The translations under genes were made by a program, and so were the position numbers. The notes beneath the pieces were generated by a model. The model saw only the letters and a program-made list of their open reading frames with translations, searched no databases and was not told the origin of the DNA. Positions 23,873 through 36,100 of a stretch of DNA of 64,000 nucleotides are shown piece by piece; the first letter of the stretch is position 1; each line of letters opens with the position of its first letter. The DNA comes from Liolophura sinensis (taxonomy: Eukaryota; Mollusca; Polyplacophora; Chitonida; Chitonidae): the NCBI RefSeq assembly GCF_032854445.1, contig NC_088296.1:8530706-8594705 (forward strand), given 5' to 3'.

Positions 23873-24072
23873 AATAAACAAGATCTTTGACAAGTTCCGT
23901 GTAAACACAGAAGTACCACAAACTTTCTAGACCAGTTGACAATGTACGAAAACAGGATGTAAGTTACCTAACCGTTGAAACGAGGAAGTACGACAAATCT
24001 CAGTTCACAGAGCTTGTTTTCCCCCATACTAACACAGGCATATGCCCGCCATAGCTTCATTCAGACGGACAG

Positions 24073-24078
24073 TATATA
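24073..24078 (+). promoter_or_regulatory. Candidate TATA box of R1
   Basis: TATATA lies 42 bases before the R1 ATG. If used, it would leave a very short leader of roughly 10-20 bases. No other core promoter element was identified, and an upstream leader exon is not excluded. Confidence 0.3.
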
Positions 24079-24119
24079 CAGATGTTGGCTAAATTAGATG
24101 AAACGAATAAAGGTCAAAC

Positions 24120-24198
24120 ATGAATCGGTCTACTCGCTGTTGTTGCTGGATACAGATGCTGACGTTTGTAATGATTTCTATGGCCACATTGTCCAAGG
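24120..24198 (+). CDS. R1 exon 1: signal peptide
   Basis: ATG opens MNRSTRCCCWIQMLTFVMIS followed by MATLSK, a basic N-terminus and hydrophobic core typical of a secretion signal. The donor AAGG/GTAAGT leaves phase 1, matching the next exon. Confidence 0.75.
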
Positions 24199-27100
24199 GT
24201 AAGTATTCTTACATAGTTCTCATTCAGTCCAATCTAATTTTTTTTGTATATTACCATCTAGCAGTCAAACAGCCAAGATATTAAGAGGCGTAGCAAAATG
24301 TTCATAACACTGATTAACTATTGTGTGATGGAAATCAAAGATTTTTGCATTTATTATTTCCGTTTTCTAATTCCTGGCCTATTGTATGGGAGTTATTTTA
24401 GTGCTCAGTATTGCTCTAGATTCGTTTTCATGAGTTCTGTGCGGCGCATGTGTGAAAAAAGATACCAGAGGAAATAATTGTGTTAAAGCCGTAGTTTAAT
24501 ATCTGTGGCTTTCGTTTGACCTAGCGTTGAATTCATGAGGTGGTGTTCCATGTAATGACAACACATAATTTAGAATAATTCTAAACGAGCTATCTCTAAA
24601 AATTGCAAATCACATTCCTGCATTTTATGTTCACCTGCTTTACTTAAGTCACACTGCTAAGAACATACTGGTATATTTCCCTGGTCTCTGCCCAGTTTCC
24701 TCCCAATATAATGCTGGTCACTGTCGTATAAATGAAACATTCTTGAGCACGGCGTAAAACATCAAAACGAATAAATGAATCAAAGCATAAATAAATAGTA
24801 CATATAAGTAATCCGTAATACCTGTAATCCGACAGCTTCGCTTTGATTGACTTTGAAGATATTTGAAAGTGTTTTATTAAAAGAGCATTAATGGCGATAT
24901 TCGTATCCTACTCGCAGTCTTAGTCTCACTCGTCTATTCCAAGTCGACAATGGCAATGTAGAACAATGCAACCTACAGAATGTAATTAAACAGCACAGAC
25001 GGTATAAAAGCTGACCAATGGTCACACATAGCCGGTGAATCACGGCCTCTCGTCACTTTTTCTCAGTTAATGTTTGATACTTACTGCTGATAGACTAATA
25101 GCTCTATCGTGAATTAGGATACATCCCTTGTCACATCCACAAATATTTTCTTTCCAACGCAATGCCAAATAAAACATGATATCACGCTGTTGAGAGTCGC
25201 CGAAATGTCGAGAGATATTGAGTGAAGTCCATATTATTCAGCTTAAGAGTTCAGCCCACCTGTTTTTTGTACTTAACTAGAGCCAAGACATTAACGTTAT
25301 CTCCGAATAGATTAAAATAATACAATACAAATTAAAATAATAAAAATAATTAATTTCCGGTTATGCAGAAACTGAAAGTTAGATCCGTTGTGTGCGAGCG
25401 CAATTTTTCTCAGATGCATTCATGCACTATTCGGCTGCTATGTCACCTGACTTCCGTTGTGCATACAAAACGTAGTAAGTTCATGACAAAAGCTTACGAA
25501 CACGGTTGCTGTTCATGCATGACCTATTATAGACGTTATTTCATTGGGGTTGTAGTGTCTGATGTCTTCCTGCATTATATTTCGGTGCAGCAGCACTTCG
25601 GCTGCATAGGCTCGCACTGCCACAAGACATAATATATGTACACACATCTAATGACACCTCGTCGTCGTATGACTGACACAGTATGGCGATAACCTCAAGC
25701 ATACAAACATACATACATACTAGGACTAGGTAAAACGCAACGATATCCATTGCAATGCATAGACGTCATTTATATAGAATTACTCATAACGATGCCATGT
25801 CACCACAACTATTATTCACATAATATGTATACGAACGAATCAGACAGTGGGGGTGATTAAAGGCTAGCGGCAGAATCGTGGTGTGTATAGGGAAACAATG
25901 TAAAAGTATATACACTGGAGTATATAACCAAGAAATGCACTTTCCAAAAATAAACGCCAAAGAAATAATTATGCAAATTGTAAATGAATGTTTGTCAACA
26001 TGTGAGAAGAAGCTGTCAGTTTCAGGTTTCAGTGATGGGAGCAATATATTCTAAGTAAATGTATCCAAAAACATCACGAATTTTTCTGGCAATAAACAGC
26101 AGTCATGAAACACTCACGGATTGTGTCAATATCACATGCAACATCTTACTCAGCTTTAAGTAGCTAGGTAAGCTCCATGCAGATATATATGCGTTCAAAG
26201 TACGGGTTAATGAAAACACATCAATCCGGTATGGGCTCAGGGTTAAAACGATAACACGAATTTAAGCTAAAATACACTTTTAAATGCGCCTGCATTATGA
26301 TAGCTACCCTTATAATTGATAAATTAATTCACTACCTGCACTATTTTGATTTATCTTTATCTCATGACAGGTTAGCTATAGGTGCATATAGATGAACATG
26401 TTCAATTACTGAAGATACCACCGATACTCTGTCATCCCGTGCTTGATTTTCTTTGTGTTTTATAATCATTTTTTTTACGTCTGTTCGCTCCTTCACTTTA
26501 TATTTTTCAAATTCTGTGCCGACTGCTATGCACGCTGTAAGGATGCCAGTCTGTTGGCTAGTCTGTAGTTTTCAAATTCTGTGCCGACTGTTCTGTAAGC
26601 TGTGAGGGTGCGTGTCTGTGGGCTAGTCTATATTTTTCAAATGGTCTAGCCTTATTTCACTTCTTTTCCCCTTTGACATAGTCATGTTTTTGTTTCAATT
26701 CCCCTGCCCGTTGTGTGTGGGGGGGAGGGGGGGCATTACCATTGCAGCTTCTCCGGCTACTAAATGTGGGACGAGACTTTGCGGGTATGGGACATCATGT
26801 CGCCTGTGTGAATATTGCATTTCCTGGGAATACAACTGCTTTTGTCAGAGGGATGACGGCGAGGAACAACGAACGCTTGGATCCGACCACACTCTGTATT
26901 ACTGCTTGCGTAAGTTACAAACTATAATTTATTTATTTATTTGTTTATTTATTTATTATAATAATAATAATAATAACATTATTATTATTATAATATATTA
27001 TTATATATACTAATTATAATTATTATTATTATTTCCACTTTGACGATGGCAATCATGATTAAAGGGTTAATAAAACCGAAATCTTTGGAAACCTTACGTC

Positions 27101-30100
27101 CGCTGTCAGTCAGTTATCGTCAATTTTGCTTCCCTTTAATATGTAGCCTAGCATGTACTAACACGTATCTACAGTCATTTTCTTTCGGGAATTAGAGTTG
27201 ATTGATCTGCATTCTTCCTACGGCCCAAACAGGCAATAACGGAATTAATTATCCTGGTGGTCTAAAGTGATTAAAATTTGGTTTCATTTGTTCAGCTTTG
27301 ACCACGGAGGTTATTTGTACCAATCTTATTTTTACTGTTATAGCTCCGACTTAAAGTCAAGAGGTATGCCAGATGCATTGTGGATTTCGCAGGTTTTACT
27401 CTGAACACTCCGCTTCCCTTCCCCAGTAAATCTACTCGCCGTTTTACAAGTAAAACAGTCTGAAGCTAGACGTTAAACACCAATCAAACACACAACCACA
27501 TAAATAGCATGCAGTTAGGCGTGTTGTGACGTTGGCAGGGATATCCGTTAAAGCTGCTCTGTGGAGGATCTATAACTTTATACTGCGTTACGATACAGTT
27601 CACGTTGACGTTCCGGAACGTGTCGACTGTTAAAGGAACATATGTATGAAGCAAATGTTACAAAAAAGAAAAAGAAACACAAAAACGACCAAGCATGAGA
27701 ATGACCATTCTTTACTTCCTTGTGTATGAGTGACCATAAAACAGTCACGTTCTTTTTAAAAATGTTTTCACGAAACACCTAGACATTAGTATGTATGAGA
27801 AATGCTTTGTACGCTTTCACTTGTCACACAAATAGACTGCTAAGTACGGAGGTATCGTAATAAAGGTATTATAAACTGATATGAAACACATGTAAATACC
27901 TCAGTAATTGGTATTGTGGGAGTACGCCATTTTTATCTATTGTGTAGATGATGTCGTTCTTGTTCCTAGTCGTGGTGTACATTTTTGAAGCTTCAAAATG
28001 CCTTAAAATTACTCTACGAAGTTTATTTCTTTCATATTATATTCTGAATGTTTTATCTTACAGAGAAATGCGGATATCTAGACACTGTATGCGCTGTCAA
28101 CACCACGTGTTCATCGCAAACGATTTCATCTTTTTTTTACACTGGCAGATGTTTCTGTTCTCCTGGATTCAAGCGATCATTGTCCTCAGGACAATGTTTA
28201 GGTAAATACTTTTGTTTCAATATAATCATAACAAAGTGGCAACTAAGACAATCCCTAGCAAGATGGTTAAATCAATTTTAGGTAAAAAATGCGCAGTGAT
28301 GTTAAGCTCATTTTATTAGACGACACCTTTAAAAAAGAACAAAAAAAGTTGTGTTGTCGTCCCATTTAATAGGCTTTCACATGAAAACAATACAAAAGAA
28401 CCAGCCTAGATGTTAACCACAAAGCTAACACGAGGCCTCGTTTGTGGAGGCGGTTCGCGTGCCAACGAATCACAATGACCCAGAAGCCTCTCACCAATGA
28501 GGTCGCTGAATATATGGAAAGGTCTGTTAACAACCTGCGGATTGTCGTGGATTCCCCCCGTGCTCTGCCCTGTTTCCTCCTACTATAATGCTGGCCTTTG
28601 TAGTATAAGTTAAATATTCTTGAGTACGACGTGAAAACACTAATTAAGATGAAACAATTAAATGCAACTATCAGCGCTGCCTGCATTCCGCAACCCACTT
28701 ACACAGGCAGCCCTTCTGTTTAAAGTTGAGCGAAGATTTGGTGCTTCAAATGAAATCTTTCCGCGTTGACATAAAATAGCACCGAGATACCATTCACATA
28801 AAAGTAAATTGAAGAATATATCTTCAAAGCCCCGGCCGTGAGATTGATATCAGGTTAAGCAAATTTGTTCATGAAAAAAATTGTTAATCCGTTGAGAAAT
28901 GGTCATAAACACCAAAGACATCAAATGGATCTCTTTCTTCAACATGGTTTGATCTCTGTTTGTACTAAATTGGTGACCAACGCTTTACTTTCAGCTGATA
29001 CGTATACAACTACTTCAGGTCAACACACATCAATGAAAACAGCTTCAACCACCGGCGATCCATTCAAACGTGAGTACAGCTGGTTTGGTGTGGCAAACGT
29101 TAGTCAACATAGCTGTATATGTGTTGGTCATTTCCATACAGATCATCTCGTATACGGTGTGTAATTCACACGGACAACCGCTCTGACCCGCCCAATTGCT
29201 CAGTTTGGTAGAGCGTCCGCTTCGGGGGCTGTAGATTCACAGTCAATCCTGGGTCGGGCCGCATCCAAGTGTAGGGTCTGAAAAGAGGAAGTTGTAGCTT
29301 CCTAGCTTGGCGTTCAGCATGAAGGGCATAGTGCAACGACTGGTTGACCCGTATCGGTATAATGGCTCGGGTGGCGCGGCTTACTTGCCTTCGGTAAATG
29401 GTCTCACTGAAGCAGCACTTAATAAAAGAGCTGTTAAAATTCGTCCGGCAACAAACACATTACACACACTCTAAGGGACCTTTCGTCGTCATATGACTGT
29501 AACACTGTAAAGTCCCACCATAAGTACTCACCCACAAACCCTATAACTCTACATGCACCTTGCTTGTCGGATATGGAGCCATGTCTTTTGGTTGTATTTC
29601 ACATGTTTTCGTCTTAGACGCAATGACAAGCCTCTTGATTGTGTCTAATGTAAAACATACAGGCAAGTCTTGTGATTATATCTCACATTCGTGCTCCTTA
29701 GACATAACGGAAAATTCTTATGCTTGGGATGCCTTGTTACTGTATCTCGCTTTTTTCCTTGATAGACATGCTGACAATCCCTGCTATTGTATCTGGCTGT
29801 TTTCCTTGGTAGACATGCTGCCATTCCTTGTTATTGTATCTCGCTTTTTTCCTTGATAGACATGCTGTCATTCTTTGTTATTGTATCTCGCTTTTTCCCT
29901 TGATAGACATGCTGCCATTCCTTGTTATTGTATCTCGCTTTTTTCCTTGATAGAAATGTTGACATTCCCTGTTATTGAATCACGCTTTTTTCCTTAATAG
30001 ACATGCTGACATTCCCTGTTATTGCATCTAGCTTTTTTCCTTGATTGACATGCTGGCATGCCTTGTGTTTTTGCATCCCATACTCATGCTTGTTAGACAT

Positions 30101-33100
30101 TCCGACATGTCTTAAGATTGTATCTAACCACTGCGAGGTGAAAATTATGTAATATGTAATTATGTATTAGGTACATTTTAGTCTTTGACATGTGCTGTTG
30201 CAAAACAAAACACATCTGATGTTGCAAAACTAAACACATCGGGTGTTGCAAAACTAAACACATCTGCTGTTGTACAACTAAGCGCTTCTGCTGTTGCAAA
30301 AACAAACACATGCTTAGTTTATGCCTTGTCAGGTAAATTTGTATGACAAACACGCTTTTGATAGCAACGAGACATCGATAGATATAACGCTACTCTTTTA
30401 ATCAAATGGGGTTTTCTTTCCGACTAACAACAGAAACGTTTACAACTACTTCAAGCCAACCTACATCACTGAAAACAACTTTAACTGGCGACGAGCCATT
30501 TAAACGTGAGCACATCTGCTTGTGTTCGCCACACGTTAGTCAAGGTCGCTGTATATTTCAGTTATTTCCATGAATAAACTCTTTGCTGTAGTTATTCTCT
30601 TTAATGGACTCCTTGAGCTCCAAAGCATTACATGTGACATCCATCACCCCGACAAGCCCAGTGATTCTACGCACATGGTTCACTGGTACATCTACAGAGT
30701 GATAATTTGTGTACATTTTAACATAAAATATTACATTATTTATATACTGCTGGTACGCAAATTAGGTGGATGTGCGCTGTTGCCAGAACATGGTGTAGTA
30801 TTCGTAAGCACTTTCTTTTTGAGAGCACCATGTTCGCCAGACATAATGTATATTACATTTATGACAGGCACAGTGATTGTAACTCATATTTATGTTTGAT
30901 ACACACACTGGCCAACATAGTATATCACCGCCACGCTTCTTATCACACGTATCTTTAAGGCGACGAATAATGTTGTGTTTAAGACAACATGTGGGTACAG
31001 TGTGGCTTACAAGATGAAATCCAATCTCTGACATCTGATTTGTATAACGAAGCACAGGGTGTCTGCTATATCCTCAGTACATTTAGTTTATGCCTTCTCA
31101 GGCAAATTTGTAAGGAAGAAAAATGTCTCTGATGGAAAAGTTCAAACACACATTTCAAACGTGACGTGACGCGTAATAAAAAATAAATCCTCATTCGGCC
31201 AATTTCTTCCCCACTTTTACTTGCAATGGCCAACCTTATACTTTCAGCAGAGACGTATACAAGTATTTCAAGCCAACATACATCAATGGAAATAGTTTCA
31301 TCAACAGACAAGCCCTTGAAACGTGAGTTCGCCTAATTTTGCTTGACAAATTTTAGTCAACACAGCTGTAGGTAACAAACACTCCCTCTTGGACAATCTC
31401 GTGTACAGTGTGTAATGGGCTTACCTATTGTTTTCAAACTCTGGATGTGTACTTAAATAAACCCCTCGAGTTCTGAAACAGAGAACTTGACATTAATTAC
31501 ACGGGCTCATTGAAGCTACATGTTTCTGGCACTGTGCTTGCCAGATATACCGGCATGCCATGTCACATCTATGTCTGCTATTCATTTCTTTCTGACGTTC
31601 TCGTTTAGATCAACTGATCAACGTTCTATTTTCAGCTGAAACGTATGCATCTACTTTAAGTCAACCTGCATCCACTTTAAGTCAACCTGCATCCACTTTA
31701 AGTCAAACTGCAAACACTTTGAGTCAATCTGCAGCCACTGCAAGTCAACCTACATCACTGAAAACATTTTCAACTACCGAAAAGCCATCTAAGCGTGAGT
31801 ACATCCCGTTTTTCCGGACATACGTTAAGCAAGGTAGCCACCGCTTGTAGTATGTAATATGCAAATGATCGCTAAGTATATCCGCGGCTACACATCTTTC
31901 CTCCAAATGTGTTAAAAACACACCAGTCAGTGCCATCATAGTGCAGATTTTGTGAACTACAAAACTATACAGAAACAGTGACTTCAGTGAGATCGTATTA
32001 CAAAGGATACAACAATTCCTTTGCTCTCATCAATTTATTTTTCTGCCTACAGCCGATGGAAAGCTGTGCAAGGAAAGTCCACGACATTCTAGCGGGGTTG
32101 TTCGATGGTCAAGCAGGGTATGTTGCTTGTCTTTGCACATACAGCATAAGCGTTTGACTGTACAGCTCGCTCAGCCTCACCATTTGACTGCGGGTAGTTT
32201 GGTGTTGAAATTGTGTGAATACTGTACTCAACACAAAAGAATGTAAATACTTTTGATGAAAATTGGGGACCATTATCTGTCCTTAGAGTTTGGGAAATTC
32301 CGTGACGGCACATCTGTGACTTAACAGCGTTCACAGTGGCAGGTGTACTGAGATCGGTCAGTTTGTCAAACCTAATAAATTCGGAAAAAAATCTACTGTA
32401 ACACGTAGTTGTTGTCTTCCCAGTGGAAAATGTCAGACGTAACTTCACACCAGGGGAAATCTAGAGCTGTTGTCGGACCGAGTGTTTCCTTTAGCTGTTT
32501 GTTTTGGACATTCTTACACTCAGGACTGTCACTAACATTCTTTTTTACCTGTTGCGCCTTTCCAGGCCAATTAAGTACTTCTTTGACACGTAGGTGACAT
32601 TTAGTGGTACCCATGTTACGCTCGTGTTTTGGGAGGATCATATTAGCCCTCGTATTGGAAGGTACCACGGTTTAAGGCCATTAAACAGGATGCCGTCGAT
32701 GACTGAAAACTCGTTGCTAATGTTCTAATACTGTCGAATAGAGTGTGGGGTTTCTGGTTCGGTGTCTGGCCAACGTTTAAAGATCAAAAAATGCAGTTCA
32801 TTTACAGTTCATTTCTGAGACTGAGTGTATCTAGATGGTGTCGCAGCTATGTAGTGGAACATATTGATCAACACTGGTGGAATGTCTAGCTCAGTATCTG
32901 GGAGATTTCTACAGCTTAACGCATCGCCAACGGCAATGTCCTCCCCGTGCTTGTACCAGACTGTTAAATCGCACGGTTGCAGACGCAACATCATTGTCTG
33001 AAGTCTCATCGGAGCAGACTGGAGTGGTCTGGAGAAGATCGACTGTGGTCACTATCAACTATCACTGGCTTTCCAAATAGGCAATAACGGAACTTCTTGC

Positions 33101-36100
33101 ATGAGTGGACAATAGCTAGAGTCTCTTTTTCTATCGGTGTATATTTCCTCTCTGTGGATGTCAGTGCACCAAATGTGTATGCGGTGGGGTGGCCATCTTC
33201 AAGCAGGACTCCACCTACTGCATAACTACTGATATTACACTGTATGATGACGTCTTTTTTTTTGTGTCATAATTGGCCGAAACTGGTGCACTGCTACACA
33301 AATTCCTCAGTTTTTCAAGGCTGGTTTGTCGTTCACCACAACTCGTCCGACCTGGATGTCAACTATCAGTGCTCTTGCACTCGAGATGCCTTCAGGCATG
33401 TTATCCATAATAAGTTGGAAAAGTTATGAAACCGATTTAATACCAAACGGCAGTCGTAGCCACCTATATCTGCCTATGGGGTATTCATTGTTGTCAACAA
33501 AAGTTGCCAACTTGATATGTGAGAAGCCAGAATTGGTATCTGATAAAGAGAAAATATTTGCGTTGGAAATGACGAAACTATCTCTTCTACGATTCGAATT
33601 GCATAGTGTTTACATCGTGTCGCCTTGTTCAGGTCCTTCGGATAGATGCAAATCCGGAATTGGTCATTTTTGACAACAAGGTACCATCGAGCGTACCCAG
33701 TCTGTGGGTTCTACAACCTGACTCATATGTCCTGAACTCTCCACCTCTTTCAGCTTTTCAATTTTTCAATTTTCTAACCAGTCAGTGCTTTAGGCTGACG
33801 CCTGAGACCATGCACTCGTTGGGAGGGAGTATTTCTTCTGCCCAGTCTGTGGTAATACTATATGGTAGGAGTGATTGATCAGCACCTGTATCTATCTGCG
33901 TGGTCAGTGTTTATGAGCCTACATGTATTTCTTCTGACCAGTTTGTGGTAATACTGTATGCATGAGTGATTGAGCAGCACCTGTATCTATCTGCATGGTC
34001 AGTGTTTGTGAGCCTACATGTATTTCTTCTGATCAGTTTGTGGTAATACTGTATGCATGAGTGATTGAGCAGCACCTGTATCTATCTGCATGGTCCGCGT
34101 TTGTGAGCCTACATGTATTTCTTCTGACCAGTTTGTGGTAATATTGTATGCACGAGTGACTGAGCAGCAACTGTATCTATCTGCATGGTCAGTGTTTGCG
34201 AGTCTGCGTGTATTTCTTCTGACCAGTTTGTGGTAATACTCTATGCATGAGTGATTGAGCAGCACCTGTATCTATCTGCATGGTCAGTGTTTGTGAGCCT
34301 ACATGTATTTCTTCCGACCAGTTTGTGGTAATACTGTATGGTATGGGTGACTGAACAGCACCTGTATCTATCTGCATGGTCAGCGTTTGTGAGCCTACGT
34401 GTATTTCTTCCGTCCAGTTTGTGGTAATACCGTATGGTCTGAGTGACTGAACAGCACCTGTATCTATCTGCATGGTCAGTGTTTGTGAGTCTACGTGTAT
34501 TTCTTCTGACCAGTCTGTGGTAATACTGTATGGCATGGGTGACTGAACAGCACCTGTATCTATCTGCATGGTCAGTGTTTGTGAGCCTACGTGTATTTCT
34601 TCTGACCAGTCTGTGGTAATACTGTATGGTATGGGTGACTGAACAGCACCTGTATCTATCTGCATGGTCAGTGTTTGTGAATCTACGTGTATTTCTTCTG
34701 ACCAGTCTGTGGCAATACTGTATGGTATGGGTGACTGAACAGCACCTGTATCTATCTGCATGGTCGGTGTTTGTGAGCCTCCGTGTATTTCTTCTGTAAA
34801 GTTGAACGGTTTCATAGCTCAGGAGTATGATGACAGCAAGGTTAAATGTCAAGTCATCACCTTTTTTCAGACATCCCTCACGCATTGTAGTATTACATGT
34901 GCCAGTAATGGTGGCGTCACGTGACATACGCCAAATCATTATAGCCACAGTCTTTCACAAGCAATCTCAGATCAGTGACGAAGTTGTCTCACTTTTCTCC
35001 GGGTTGTTGGCGACGTTTTACAAAGTCTACGGCTTCTCGGATTTCATTACGTTTTGCATGGTACTGCCTACTCACCGTATTTATTACACACTCCATCCAG
35101 AGTGTGATTCTCGCCGCTGCATGAGTCCATGTGAAAGCGTGACACACTTCTCTGTCTTTCTCTTCAATAAATGTGAGCCCCCATTGCTGCATGAAGCGTT
35201 TCAACTCCTTATCTAATATCGTCGGCCTGCCCGTTCATACTGGGCTTGCTACAGGGTGACTCTGCCATGGCTAAACAACACTATTTCGGGTCAATGGAGA
35301 TTTTAGCGTGCAGTTTCTGGAAACACAACGTGTGATTTTCAGAGTAAGACAGTCTTTCACAAACAGATCTACGGCAAGGTCAGTGTTGTGGCATTTTCCC
35401 AACTGCGGCGAGTCAACATAGTGTTGTTGTTGTAAGCTTATATCACTACACCGATAGACGGTATACGTCGTTTTCGTTTGGTGAGCGATTATTGACTATG
35501 GCAGGATAGGCGGGAATGGTTTGCAGAACAATATCAAGCACAATTTCTGACACCATGTAACGTGAAAACTGGTACTATCAAAGACAAACACGACAACATC
35601 TGTTGACGGGCACTACCGTAAAGCACTGTCACCAATGAATCGTAATAATATCATTTTTAGACCCATTGACGATTGGTCTGGCGGCAGGATTGGGTGGAGT
35701 GATACTTCTGGCCTTAGTCGTCATTTCTGCTGTTGTTGTTGTAAGGCAAGTACACTTCAGAACCTTCCCGAATCTTATTATATGCAGATTTGTCTCTGGA
35801 AATACAATTTGTAGTGATGTAAGAAATGATAACTTGCCTCCGCGTATTTGTATTGAAATGTAAAGAAAACATAAGAGTGACATGAAATTCAGAAGAATAA
35901 GTGTGAAACGTTGGCTGTTAGTGCGGTCTTTAATATATTTGTCGAATTTTACTTTTTTGCTATAATGATTTAAATGAGTCTGTCCCACATTTTAATAAAT
36001 ACATTTGTCTGTCAGAATAAATTTATCTATCTGTCAGAACTAACACTATCCGGGGCATTCCTTAACCCTTAAACGTGATAAATTTAAAACAGCATCGATG

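Noticed and set aside
29185-29260. Candidate tRNA gene
   Set aside because: A- and B-box-like sequence is present but it cannot fold into an intact cloverleaf by eye and is followed by a SINE body seen elsewhere in the window.
30195-30305. Possible CRISPR-like array
   Set aside because: Direct tandem repeats without unique spacers in a eukaryotic genome; a simple minisatellite.
32089-35216. Intact endogenous retroelement or host-domesticated pol gene
   Set aside because: Frameshifts and stops separate every domain and no LTRs are visible, so only a degenerate relic can be supported.
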